64,000 nucleotides of DNA from contig CAZVKG010000004.1 in NCBI GenBank assembly GCA_964627665.1, positions 25,283-89,282 of the forward strand, written 5' to 3'. The notes under the pieces are model-generated. The model saw only the letters and a list, made by a program, of their open reading frames with translations. It was not told the origin of the DNA and made no database searches. The position numbers and the translations under genes are program-made. Position 1 is the stretch's first letter. Each line of letters begins with the position of its first letter. The stretch is from UBA1351 sp964627665. Its GTDB lineage: Bacteria; Bacillota; Clostridia; Lachnospirales; Vallitaleaceae. Positions 44,133-52,996 of this stretch are shown here, in pieces.

Positions 44133-45351
44133 CCATTGATCTCCTCATAATTATTTCTTCCGTTGAATCTGAACTTACAAGAGCTTTTAATGTACTTGCA
44201 TTTGCATCTGGATTCACACTTTTTACAAGCGTTAACAATTCTGCACCTGTATAGGTTTTCTCGTTTTGAGAAATTTCGTGAATTCTTTCAATGTCCTCGA
44301 CGTTAGAAAGTAACCAAAAGCTTTGTTGCAAATTTGTTGCTGTATTATTTTCTTTCAATGCCTCCGCATTTCCTTCAACGGCATTAACAATCATGGGAAC
44401 TGCAAAACCAAACATTTGAATATTTTTAGCGGCTAAAAAGTCAACCGATCCATTTTTAAAAGCTTCCACATAATTCTCATTAACACTACCTATGGTTGCC
44501 AATAAAACACTGTCTTGCTTGCCCGCTGCATTAATGGGTTGTGCCCAGAAATCTAATCCGTTAAAGCTTGCACATACTGCATCAATATCTTGCGTTAGGG
44601 CACTGGCTTGATCAGCGAAGAAAGCATCCCCAGGAAATCCGCTAACATCGATAATTTCAAGTTCTATACCTTCTTCTCTGGCTTCTTCGACCGCTGTCAT
44701 AAATCCATCACGACGCTTAACAAACATTTCTGCACCAAAATCTGCACCACCACTGGAATATACAATGCTTCTTGCACCTTCTTCAATAACGTATTTACCC
44801 AGTTCATATCCACCAATGAATTCTCCATCACCATAATTAATAGATCCTAGATACATTGGGTCATTTTTAAACTCTTCAGAAATTTCCGGATCATCGCCCA
44901 TTCCCCAATAATACATGTCATATTCAAGCGTTTTTGCAACTTGTTCAACACCAGACACATTGTAATAGGCAAGAAGCGCATCAGCACCTGCAATAGCACT
45001 ATTTTCAATAAATTCTAATTCATGCTCTGCTGATGTAATTGCTTCAGAATAGGTAAACTCAACATTAAATGTCTCCGTTAAGTAGTCAAAATAATCTTTC
45101 ATCGCTAAGAACTCTCCATCTGTTGGGTCATAGATTTCAACCGCAATCTTAATGGTCTCTTCTGGATAAGGTAGTGACACTTCTGTTGATGGATTTTCTT
45201 CTCCTGAATCTGATGTTGAGTCCTCCGATGTTTCTTCTTGAACCTCTGTTTGAGCTGAAGTGTTCGAGTTTTCTGCCGAATCATTTCCCTCACTTTGACA
45301 ACCGACTACTACAAATACCATGACGAATAATAAACTTAATACACGTTTCAT
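44125..45351 (-). CDS. CUT2 sugar-binding lipoprotein
   Basis: A 408-residue lipoprotein (MKRVLSLLFVMVFVVVGC, lipobox VVGC, then a Glu/Ser/Thr-rich linker). The binding fold is of the periplasmic binding protein type 1 kind (TIKIAVEIYDPTDGEF, AIAGADALLAYYNVSGVEQV, ARSIVYSSGGADFGAEMF, IDAVCASFNGLDFW). It is unusual in standing between two permease genes rather than first in the operon. GGAGG precedes the ATG. The ligand is unknown; the linked GH2 and GH3 enzymes suggest a beta-linked oligosaccharide. Confidence 0.88.
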   Translation of the reverse strand: MKRVLSLLFVMVFVVVGCQSEGNDSAENSNTSAQTEVQEETSEDSTSDSGEENPSTEVSLPYPEETIKIAVEIYDPTDGEFLAMKDYFDYLTETFNVEFTYSEAITSAEHELEFIENSAIAGADALLAYYNVSGVEQVAKTLEYDMYYWGMGDDPEISEEFKNDPMYLGSINYGDGEFIGGYELGKYVIEEGARSIVYSSGGADFGAEMFVKRRDGFMTAVEEAREEGIELEIIDVSGFPGDAFFADQASALTQDIDAVCASFNGLDFWAQPINAAGKQDSVLLATIGSVNENYVEAFKNGSVDFLAAKNIQMFGFAVPMIVNAVEGNAEALKENNTATNLQQSFWLLSNVEDIERIHEISQNEKTYTGAELLTLVKSVNPDANASTLKALVSSDSTEEIIMRRSMDE

Positions 45352-45396
45352 AACATAATCCTCCTTATTGTTTGTTTTTATTGTTGATTTTTATTT

Positions 45397-46338
45397 TTAT
45401 CTTGGCAGTAATTTCGTTCGATACGAGAGACTCGTTATGAACACAACCACCAAAAACACAACACTACGTACAATTTGAACAACACCAGTTCCAACACCGA
45501 TTACTGCCAATCCGTTATTTAATACTGAAATTGTAACCGCTCCAATAATAGCTGCGCTCATTTTTGACCTTGGTCCACCGGATAGGGGCATTCCACCTAA
45601 TACGATAGCGATCATAATATTGATTCCGACACTACCTCCGGTTGTTGCTGTCGCTGTTTTTGTTTGAAGCAGGATAATAATGGCAGCTAAGGCAACGCCA
45701 ATACCTCCAACGAGAAAGGCAATAATAATGTTTTTCTTTGCATTAATTCCTAATTGACTGGCTGCAAGTAGGTTTCCTCCTTGCAATTTACAGCTTTTTC
45801 CAATTTTTGTATAATTAAAGATGTAAAGGGCAAATAAATAAAATACAGCGACAAAAGTAATGTTAATCCATGTCATATTACTTACATTGACTAAACTTCG
45901 AACGGATAAGGTTGTTTCTTTACCTAGTAATACAAGACCGATTGCTGATAAAATACCTCCAAAGACAATGGTCACGATAAAGATGGGTAGTTTCAAATAA
46001 GCTGCTACGACGCCTTTAAATAAAGCAATTAAAAAGGATACAATGATGGTTGTCACAATCATCACCATAAAAGATTCATAACGTAATCCGATTACCACCC
46101 CTGCTATTGCCGATAAAGCCACTGAACCACTTAAGGATAAATCCAACGCTCCACTTGCAAATGCATATACGGCCCCAATAGCAACTAATGCCGTTACAAT
46201 AATTTGATTTGTAAGTATTTTCAAGTTGATTCCACTAATTGTCTTTCCTTCTGTTATGATGGCAAAGACGATTACGGTTAATGCAAGACCTATGTATGGC
46301 ACATAGCTTGTTATGTTGATTGATTTCTTTTTCTTCAT
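45397..46338 (-). CDS. CUT2 ABC transporter permease, first of two
   Basis: A 313-residue RbsC-type permease with about nine hydrophobic segments; FASGALDLSLSGSVALSAIAGVVIG and AIVLGGMPLSGGPRSKMSAAIIG are the family motifs. I chose the ATG at 46338 because GGAGG is five bases upstream; the ATG at 46350 overlaps the ATPase stop and itself contains that site. It follows the ATPase gene directly. Confidence 0.9.
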   Translation of the reverse strand: MKKKKSINITSYVPYIGLALTVIVFAIITEGKTISGINLKILTNQIIVTALVAIGAVYAFASGALDLSLSGSVALSAIAGVVIGLRYESFMVMIVTTIIVSFLIALFKGVVAAYLKLPIFIVTIVFGGILSAIGLVLLGKETTLSVRSLVNVSNMTWINITFVAVFYLFALYIFNYTKIGKSCKLQGGNLLAASQLGINAKKNIIIAFLVGGIGVALAAIIILLQTKTATATTGGSVGINIMIAIVLGGMPLSGGPRSKMSAAIIGAVTISVLNNGLAVIGVGTGVVQIVRSVVFLVVVFITSLSYRTKLLPR

Positions 46339-46349
46339 ATTCGCCTCCA

Positions 46350-47861
46350 TTAGATTAACAAGTCAATGACATTATTTTCTGTCATTTCTTCCCCACGTGT
46401 GATTTCTCCCGAGATTTTTCCATCCTTAATAATGATTAAGCGATCACTCATACCGATTAATTCAGTCAATTCCTCGGAAATGAGTAATATGGACGCCCCT
46501 TTTGCTTTCATCTCTTCCATCAATTGATACATTGCAGCTTTGACACCAATATCAACACCACGCGTTGGACAGTCCAGAATAAGTATTTTAGAATCTCGAC
46601 CTAGCCATTTTCCAAAGACAACTTTTTGTTTGTTTCCGCCCGAGAGATATTTAACGTCTTGATCAATGGACGCACATTTAATATCTAATGCCTCCACCAT
46701 CCGATTGACATATTCGGCTTCATCCTTTGGTGATATGTAACCAAACTTTTGTGACACCTGATCATATCCGGCGCCGACTATATTGTCGCGAATATTTGCT
46801 GTTAAAACTAAGGCTTCTGAATCACGATTCTTTGATACATATCCCATCTGATGCTTGACGGCCACTTGTGCATTTTCAATTTTTTCTCCCGAAGGTACAT
46901 GGGTAACACTTCCGGTGACTATATGTTCTTCACCAAACACAGCTCGTCCTAATTCATGCATTCCACAGTGGGATAATCCGCCAATCCCTAGTATTTCACC
47001 TTTATGTAACTGTGCCGAAAAGTTTAGAAGTAGGCCTTTTCCTGTTGTAAGTTTGTCAATATCTAATATAACCTGGTCCTCATAGGACGCTTTATTATCA
47101 GCACGATAATAGTGACCACTTACTTCTCGTCCCACCATATATTGCTTTATCTGATTTTCTTCCATATCTTCTTTTTCCACCGTTGCAATAAGTTTTCCAT
47201 CTCTTAACACTGTAAGTGCATCACAGTGTTCCATGGTTTCTTGCAAGTCATGGGATATAAACACGACCGACTTTCCTTCCTTGCGCATGCGTTCTAAAAT
47301 TCCATAGATAATATCACGCCCTCGATGGGATAATGCTGTTGTTGTTTCATCAACAATCAAAATATCCGGATTCTGATTCATCACTTTTGCCACTTCAACA
47401 AGTTTTTGATCTTGCATATCTAAGATATCAATCACTTGATTCGGATCGACATCGTTGATGCCAATATTTTCAAGTACTTGTTTTGCTGCTTGATTCATAG
47501 CTTTTTTATTAATGAGTCCGTATTTTTTAAATTGATTTTCTGACCCTAAAAAGATGTTCTGAGCAATTGTTATTCCCGGCACTGTTCCTTTTTCTTGAAC
47601 AATCATCCCGATTCCTAGCTGTCCACCTTCAATCATATTAACCGGATTATAAGTCTTTCCTTTAAATTGCATGCTACCTGAATTCGGTTTTTGCATTCCG
47701 GCAATAATTGACGAGATTGTTGACTTTCCGGATCCATTCTCTCCAATAAGGCCTCGTACTTCGCCGGCATAAATAGTCAAGTCTACGTCATCAACTGCAA
47801 CGGTAGGGCCAAATACTTTTCTAATTTTTTTTGCCTCAAAGAGTATCTGATGTTTTTCCAA
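46350..47861 (-). CDS. CUT2 ABC transporter ATP-binding protein (RbsA type)
   Basis: A two-half ATPase of about 503 residues. The first half has Walker A GENGSGKST and Walker B LIVDETTTAL; the second has GGLSHCGMHE in place of Walker A, then YLSGGNKQKVVFGKWL and LILDCPTRGVDIG, in which the usual catalytic Glu after Walker B Asp is Cys. AGGAGG abuts the ATG at 47870 with no spacing, so the TTG at 47861, nine bases away, is the likelier start. It is the first gene of the importer operon, divergent from the AraC-GH39 fusion gene. Confidence 0.9.
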   Translation of the reverse strand: MEKHQILFEAKKIRKVFGPTVAVDDVDLTIYAGEVRGLIGENGSGKSTISSIIAGMQKPNSGSMQFKGKTYNPVNMIEGGQLGIGMIVQEKGTVPGITIAQNIFLGSENQFKKYGLINKKAMNQAAKQVLENIGINDVDPNQVIDILDMQDQKLVEVAKVMNQNPDILIVDETTTALSHRGRDIIYGILERMRKEGKSVVFISHDLQETMEHCDALTVLRDGKLIATVEKEDMEENQIKQYMVGREVSGHYYRADNKASYEDQVILDIDKLTTGKGLLLNFSAQLHKGEILGIGGLSHCGMHELGRAVFGEEHIVTGSVTHVPSGEKIENAQVAVKHQMGYVSKNRDSEALVLTANIRDNIVGAGYDQVSQKFGYISPKDEAEYVNRMVEALDIKCASIDQDVKYLSGGNKQKVVFGKWLGRDSKILILDCPTRGVDIGVKAAMYQLMEEMKAKGASILLISEELTELIGMSDRLIIIKDGKISGEITRGEEMTENNVIDLLI

Positions 47862-47961
47862 CGTATACATCCTCCTACTTTATTTTTTCTATCCTTAGTA
47901 TACTATTGGCTTCCTTTCTTAATAAGACCATTACTTATGACCTTGTCTGCTATTTCTTTTA

Positions 47962-47976
47962 AAAAAACGTTTCCTA
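47962..47976. promoter_or_regulatory. Possible catabolite-responsive element
   Basis: The minus strand reads TAGGAAACGTTTTTT, 13 of 15 matches to the CcpA cre consensus WTGNAANCGNWNNCW. It lies in the divergent region between the importer operon and the AraC-GH39 gene. With two mismatches this is weak. Confidence 0.3.
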
Positions 47977-47998
47977 GAAAAACTATTTTTTTAACAAA

Positions 47999-48054
47999 TT
48001 AATTTTTTACATGTCTATATTAATTTTTTACACATACTTTTTTTGTGGTATACT
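47999..48054 (+). promoter_or_regulatory. Promoter of the AraC-GH39 gene with 21-bp direct repeats
   Basis: An extended -10, TGGTATACT (TATACT at 48049-48054), lies about 35 bases before the start codon and has no good -35. Two exact copies of TTAATTTTTTACA (47999-48011 and 48020-48032) lie 21 bases apart directly upstream, two helical turns, as expected for an AraC-type protein binding head to tail. Confidence 0.6.
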
Positions 48055-48089
48055 ATTTATATAACTTTGTTTTCGAAAGGATGTTTGTT

Positions 48090-50558
48090 ATGGATTTTCC
48101 AATCACTTATCAATTTAAGCTTATTGACTCCGAGCCCAAGCAATGGCATGATTATATCGAGATCATTTATGTCTTATCCGGGCAATTGACCGTAATGATT
48201 AACGACCAACGCTACGACTTAAGCGATGACCAGCTCATCCTCATTAATCATTTTAGTCCTTACGAGCTTTCTGCTAGCCAATGCAAAATCGCTTCCTTTC
48301 ACATCTATCCCTCAAGATTTAATAACCTCATGGCCCAAGAAGAATTATTACACTTTGACTGTAATTCAATGACTGCCATTAGCGAAGACGACTTGACACC
48401 CATCAAAGAAATTTTAGCTCAAATTGTAAAGCACACCTCAACCCAATCAAAAGAGATGCGCTTTTTAAATTATGCCCACGCTTACCAACTTCTACATATT
48501 CTGTTAAATCGATTCCATGTAAAACGCGTTGACACACAGGATAAAAACTATTTATCCCATCTTCAACGTCTAGAAAAAATTATTCATTATCTAAATAGCC
48601 ATTATACCGAATCAATTACACTCAAAGACTTAGCTGAAAAATTCTATATTACACCACCCTATCTTTCAAATGTTTTCAAAAAATATATGGGCACCGGATT
48701 TAAAGATTACCTCAACACAATCCGTCTTAATCATGCGACGGCTGATTTATCGAATCCAAATTGGTCCTTAGATTTTATTGCCGACAAAAACGGATTCACA
48801 AGCGCTCGGTCTTTCAGCCACATTTTCAAAGAAAAAAACCATTGTTTGCCCAGCGACTATAGAAATCAACAGTCAAATCCAACAAATAAAAACACAACAC
48901 GAGCTACAATAAATCATGATTTAAATTTAGGGTTTCAGCATCACAACGATTTAGATAGCCTTGCAAAATATTTACATCGTTCGGAGTTTAATCCAGAAAA
49001 GAGACAAACCTCTTTACAAATACAAGAAATTTCACCAATTTCCGTCATTCAAAAAGGGTTTCCTCTCCAACATTCTTTTAAGAAAACCACAGCGATTGGT
49101 AAAGCCAAGCAGATTCTCTATGCTCAAAATCAAGGCATGCTTGATCAGCTTCAAGACGATATCGGCTTTGACTATATTAAGTTTCATGGAATTTTTGATG
49201 ATGATATGATGGTCTATTCCGAAAATGCCATGGGTCAACCACAAATTGATTTTACTTATGTTGATATGGTTTTCGATTTTTTACTTTCCATTCATCTAAA
49301 ACCATTTTTAGAACTTTCTTTTATGCCAAAAGACTTAGCACAAAATCACGATCGCAAGATTTTTTATTTAGAGTCAATACTTAGTTTGCCAAAAGATGAT
49401 GAAAAATGGACATTACTGATCCACCAATTCCTCCTCCACCTAATCAACCGCTATGGTTTAGAAGAAATACTTTCTTGGCATTTTTTCTTGTGGAATGAGC
49501 CTGAGAGTCCTGAGAGTATGTTTGGCTTTGATGATTCCGCTGCTTTTTTTCATTTTTATAAAATAACCTACGATACGATTAAAGCCATCCACCCAAACAT
49601 TTCTTTTGGTTCTCCATCGATGATGACGGATACCATTGTTGAAAAAGATTGGTTTAAAGCCTTCATCACTTATGGGCGAAACCAGGAATGTCTACCCGAC
49701 TTTATTCACTATCATTTTTACCCCGTTGGTCATGAAAACGACCTTACTTCTGACCTTATCATACACAGTAATATTGTTATTGACTCTGACCCCGATGCCT
49801 TTAAGAACAATATATATTCCGTTAAGAAAACGCTGAAAAATCTAGCTTTAGATAATAAAGCGCTTTATGTCACAGAGTGGAACTCAACGATTTCACAGCG
49901 CGATTTATTAAATGACACTGCTTTTAAAGCAACCTATATTATTAAAAATATTTTGGAAAATTATGATGCACTTGATAGCTTTGGCTATTGGATGATTAGT
50001 GATTTTATTGAAGAAGTAAAAATGTCCGAAGAACTCTTTCATGGCGGTATGGGCTTGTATACCTATAATGGAATCAAAAAATCTTCCTATTACGCCTTCG
50101 TTTTGCTTAACAAACTTGGAGATACTCTTATCGGACGCGGCGAGGGCTATTTTATCACGAAGCATAAATCAAAATATCAAATCATTCTTTATAACTACCA
50201 ACATTTTTCTCCCCTTTATGCTGCCGGCGAACTTTTTGACATGACCTTTACCAGTCGATATACCCCTTTCCCCAATCCAACGGTCAAAAAATTTGTTATC
50301 CCTCTCTCTGATTTAACCGATGAAGAGTATATACTCACCGATACTATTTTAAACAAAGATCATGGCAGCTCCTTTGACAAATGGGTTGAACTCGGTGCAT
50401 TAAATCTCGAAACTCAAGACGAAAGCAATTACCTTAAATCCATCTCTATTCCCAGAATCACTAAGCAACGCCTCAATGTTGAAAAAGATTATTTGACCAT
50501 CTCTCGAGAATTACAACCACACGAAGTTCGATTCATCGAAATTCATGCCCTACGATAA
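48090..50558 (+). CDS. Fusion of AraC-family regulator and GH39-type glycosidase domain
   Basis: The 822-residue protein combines a cupin domain (about 1-95, YIEIIYVLSGQLTVMIND), an AraC helix-turn-helix pair (about 165-260, ITLKDLAEKFYITPPYLSNVFKK and SLDFIADKNGFTSARSFSHIFKE) and, after a Ser/Asn/Thr linker, a GH39 beta-xylosidase-like barrel (about 300-700). That barrel keeps the acid/base Glu470 in FFLWNEPESPE and the nucleophile Glu596 in ALYVTEWNST. The catalytic pair looks intact, so it may both bind DNA and bind or cleave a glycoside. The ATG at 48090 has GAAAGGA eight bases upstream. It is divergent from the GH2/GH3 importer operon, its likely target. Confidence 0.88.
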   Translation: MDFPITYQFKLIDSEPKQWHDYIEIIYVLSGQLTVMINDQRYDLSDDQLILINHFSPYELSASQCKIASFHIYPSRFNNLMAQEELLHFDCNSMTAISEDDLTPIKEILAQIVKHTSTQSKEMRFLNYAHAYQLLHILLNRFHVKRVDTQDKNYLSHLQRLEKIIHYLNSHYTESITLKDLAEKFYITPPYLSNVFKKYMGTGFKDYLNTIRLNHATADLSNPNWSLDFIADKNGFTSARSFSHIFKEKNHCLPSDYRNQQSNPTNKNTTRATINHDLNLGFQHHNDLDSLAKYLHRSEFNPEKRQTSLQIQEISPISVIQKGFPLQHSFKKTTAIGKAKQILYAQNQGMLDQLQDDIGFDYIKFHGIFDDDMMVYSENAMGQPQIDFTYVDMVFDFLLSIHLKPFLELSFMPKDLAQNHDRKIFYLESILSLPKDDEKWTLLIHQFLLHLINRYGLEEILSWHFFLWNEPESPESMFGFDDSAAFFHFYKITYDTIKAIHPNISFGSPSMMTDTIVEKDWFKAFITYGRNQECLPDFIHYHFYPVGHENDLTSDLIIHSNIVIDSDPDAFKNNIYSVKKTLKNLALDNKALYVTEWNSTISQRDLLNDTAFKATYIIKNILENYDALDSFGYWMISDFIEEVKMSEELFHGGMGLYTYNGIKKSSYYAFVLLNKLGDTLIGRGEGYFITKHKSKYQIILYNYQHFSPLYAAGELFDMTFTSRYTPFPNPTVKKFVIPLSDLTDEEYILTDTILNKDHGSSFDKWVELGALNLETQDESNYLKSISIPRITKQRLNVEKDYLTISRELQPHEVRFIEIHALR

Positions 50559-50580
50559 CATGTATACGCGCTCACAAATA

Positions 50581-50589
50581 TGCTATAAT
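50581..50589 (+). promoter_or_regulatory. Extended -10 promoter of the SDR-degV pair
   Basis: TGCTATAAT (TATAAT at 50584-50589) lies about 55 bases before the SDR start; there is no clear -35. Confidence 0.6.
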
Positions 50590-50646
50590 ATATCTAAACA
50601 AGATTACTAATTTATATTTGATAACACAATCGAAAGGAGTCTACTT

Positions 50647-51396
50647 ATGGCAGACAAACATTTATATATTATCACCGGAACATCAAAAGGAATCGGAGAG
50701 GCGCTTGCGAAGAATTTAGATTCAGCCTCCAATCATATCATTGGAATTTCACGGACAACAAATCCAATATTCTCAGAGCGCGTCGAGCAGAAGTACTTTG
50801 ATTTAGTGGATTACGGAAGTCTTCCCGGCCTTGTTGTTGATATCTTTTTTTCCTTGGAGCAAACCGAATACGCTTCAATAACACTCATTAATAATGCCGG
50901 TATTATTGAACCCATTAATAGCGTTGATAACTGTGAAGCCAATGATTTTTTTGAAAACATCACGATAAATCTACTCGCTCCGATGATTCTAGCCGCCGAA
51001 TTTGCAAAACATCTACGACTCTATACCGGTGCCAAACGCATCCTAAATATTTCCTCCGGCGCCGCCACAAAACCCATTGAAGGTTGGAGTAGCTACTGCA
51101 CTTCAAAGGCCGGTTTAAATATGTTTACCCAATGCCTTGGAAAAGAACAGTCTTCTGTAGAAGAAGGGATCCAAGTCATCTCCATGGCACCAGGAGTCAT
51201 CGACACACCCATGCAGGAAACCATTCGCGGGGCGTCCAAAGAAGAATTCCCAAATCTTGAACGCTTTTTGGATTTAAAAGCAAATAATGCGCTGACATCG
51301 CCGGATGACGTTGCCAAACGCATTATACAATTTATGAAGGATGAATTTGATGTATATCCAAACGGTAGTGTATTAGATATACGCGAACTTAGTTGA
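50647..51396 (+). CDS. Short-chain dehydrogenase/reductase
   Basis: The 249-residue protein has the classical SDR motifs: TGTSKGIGEAL for NADP binding, LINNAGIIEP, the catalytic Ser in NISSGAA and the YxxxK active site YCTSKAG, then VISMAPGVIDTPMQ. The sequence resembles the benzil/sepiapterin reductase-like group of Firmicutes. AAAGGAG precedes the ATG. It is followed 31 bases later by a degV-like gene, probably in one transcript. The natural substrate is unknown. Confidence 0.9.
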   Translation: MADKHLYIITGTSKGIGEALAKNLDSASNHIIGISRTTNPIFSERVEQKYFDLVDYGSLPGLVVDIFFSLEQTEYASITLINNAGIIEPINSVDNCEANDFFENITINLLAPMILAAEFAKHLRLYTGAKRILNISSGAATKPIEGWSSYCTSKAGLNMFTQCLGKEQSSVEEGIQVISMAPGVIDTPMQETIRGASKEEFPNLERFLDLKANNALTSPDDVAKRIIQFMKDEFDVYPNGSVLDIRELS

Positions 51397-51427
51397 ATAT
51401 AGAATATTAAAGAATGGAGTCATTGAT

Positions 51428-52291
51428 ATGATAAAATTGGTTACAGATAGTACATCTTACTTGCCAAAGGAACTGATTGGAGATTATCCCATACAAATCG
51501 TTTCCTTGAGCGCTCTAATTGATGAAGATATTTTTATAGAAACCGAAACAAATAATAAGGAATTCTATGCTCATCTTGCACAAAGCAATAACTTCCCAAA
51601 GTCTTCCCAGCCGAGCTTAGATGAAATGATGCAGATTTTTGAGGACATCGTGTCTGAAGGAGACGATCTTATCGGAACATTTCTGTCATCTGAAATGAGT
51701 GGCACTTACCAAACAGCATGCATGATTAAAGAACAACTTTTGGAGAAGTACCCGAAAGCAAAGATTGAGCTTGTTGACTCAAAAACGAATTGTATGCAAT
51801 TAGGATTTTGTGTACTTTATGGCGCTGAGTTAGCTGATCAAGGCAAGCCCATAGAATTTGTCGCTCAAGCCATGCGTAACTATGTCCATCAAAGTCGATT
51901 TATTTTTTTACCCGAAACTTTGGACTACTTAAAAATGGGTGGACGTATCGGTGGTGCGCAAGCACTTATAGGTAACATCATGAAACTTCTGCCTATTCTC
52001 ACTGTCAAAGATGGACGAACAGAGGTACTTCAAAAGGTACGAACAAAGAAGAAGGCTGTGTCGACCCTATTGCAAATTGCCTTGGACGATATAAGAAAAT
52101 ACGGATTAAAACACGTTGTCGTCCACCATATCGAGGCATATGAAGAAGGCCTAGCTTTGGCTCAAGACCTTCAAGATGCTCTTGGTGTTGACGTTTTAGT
52201 TGTGGATATCGGCCCGGTTATTGGAACACATGTAGGTCCCGGTGCGATTGGGATTGCTTATGATTTAAAGGAACCATTTAGCCATACTTGA
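51428..52291 (+). CDS. DegV-family fatty-acid-binding protein
   Basis: The 287-residue protein has DegV-family marks: KLVTDSTSYLPKEL at the start, the SSQPSLDEMMQIFE region, LIGTFLSSEMSGTYQTA, VDSKTNCMQLGF, and YLKMGGRIGGAQALIGN followed by IGPVIGTHVGPGAIGIAY. DegV/FakB proteins carry a fatty acid to the kinase FakA so that exogenous or recycled acyl chains can enter phospholipid. No fakA is nearby. GGAG precedes the ATG. Its stop codon lies inside a perfect 30-bp palindrome. Confidence 0.93.
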   Translation: MIKLVTDSTSYLPKELIGDYPIQIVSLSALIDEDIFIETETNNKEFYAHLAQSNNFPKSSQPSLDEMMQIFEDIVSEGDDLIGTFLSSEMSGTYQTACMIKEQLLEKYPKAKIELVDSKTNCMQLGFCVLYGAELADQGKPIEFVAQAMRNYVHQSRFIFLPETLDYLKMGGRIGGAQALIGNIMKLLPILTVKDGRTEVLQKVRTKKKAVSTLLQIALDDIRKYGLKHVVVHHIEAYEEGLALAQDLQDALGVDVLVVDIGPVIGTHVGPGAIGIAYDLKEPFSHT

Positions 52292-52311
52292 TGACATGTC
52301 ATCAAGTATGG
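52282..52311. terminator. Perfect 30-bp palindrome at the end of the degV-like gene
   Basis: CCATACTTGATGACA is followed immediately by its exact complement, with no spacer, and covers the degV stop codon. No T run follows on either strand, so it is not a standard intrinsic terminator; it separates two convergent genes. Confidence 0.55.
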
Positions 52312-52316
52312 TGCGA

Positions 52317-52730
52317 TTATTCTTCTTCATTTTCAATTATTAATTGATAAATTTGATCCGAATAATCATATAAATCAGCATTTAAGGCCCCTTCAAGAGG
52401 CCAGTATTTGTTATCATGTTCATTTATTGTGCAAATAACTTTATTTGTGTCAGTAGGATATAGTTCACCTTCAAATTCTACTTTATACTTATATACATCT
52501 TCTTTATTTGATTCATATTCATACAAGGAGTAACCATTAATACTTCCTAGGTATTTTAGATACATCGTTGAAAGATATTCATCAGTATATCCATTTTTTG
52601 AAAGCATGTTTTTGATAACTTTTTCATGCTTATCATTAATACTATCGCTTGTGTTAATATACGATGATTCACAACCACTCAACAATATGCCCAATAAAAT
52701 TACACAAAAAATCCAAAAGTATTTTTTCAT
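52317..52730 (-). CDS. Small hypothetical lipoprotein
   Basis: The 137-residue protein has a signal peptide (MKKYFWIFCVILLGILLSGC) with lipobox LLSGC, so it is anchored outside the membrane. The mature part is acidic, with many Tyr and Asp residues and no domain I recognise. The ATG at 52730 has GGAGG five bases upstream; the frame from 52742 includes that site. It stands alone between the degV palindrome and the terminator of the upstream secreted-protein operon. Confidence 0.8.
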   Translation of the reverse strand: MKKYFWIFCVILLGILLSGCESSYINTSDSINDKHEKVIKNMLSKNGYTDEYLSTMYLKYLGSINGYSLYEYESNKEDVYKYKVEFEGELYPTDTNKVICTINEHDNKYWPLEGALNADLYDYSDQIYQLIIENEEE

Positions 52731-52777
52731 CTTTGCCTCCATCTTTAATTATGTCACCATTAAACATATTGTAACAC

Positions 52778-52810
52778 AAAAACCGGAGAGCGAAAAAAGC
52801 TCTCCGGAGT
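52778..52810 (-). terminator. Terminator of the secreted-protein operon (copy 1 of a repeated hairpin)
   Basis: CCGGAGAGC (52783-52791) pairs with 52799-52807; on the minus strand the stem is followed by six T residues. The same stem sequence recurs at 53650-53676 after the mazEF pair. Confidence 0.85.
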
Positions 52811-52825
52811 AATAGGGGCATATAA

Positions 52826-52984
52826 CTATTTCGCCTTAAACAACTTATCACCAGCTCTAATAATAATATATATTAAAGCAGATGTTATAATATAATAAAT
52901 CCATTTATTGATTTCTAAATTGGTCATAACTAAAATTGTTATTACAATAAATATCCAGTCAAATAAAAAATGAAGCATTTTCAT
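52826..52984 (-). CDS. 52-residue hydrophobic membrane peptide
   Basis: A short frame of 52 codons starts MKMLHFLFDWIFIVITILVM and ends RAGDKLFKAK, with two hydrophobic segments (about 5-20 and 28-42) around a polar turn (TNLEINKW) and a basic tail. AGGAGAAGAGGA lies directly before the ATG. It starts 12 bases after the stop of the secreted-protein gene and ends before a terminator, so the two form an operon. I do not recognise a family. A partner or protective role for the secreted protein is conceivable from position only. Confidence 0.65.
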   Translation of the reverse strand: MKMLHFLFDWIFIVITILVMTNLEINKWIYYIITSALIYIIIRAGDKLFKAK

Positions 52985-52996
52985 TCCTCTTCTCCT

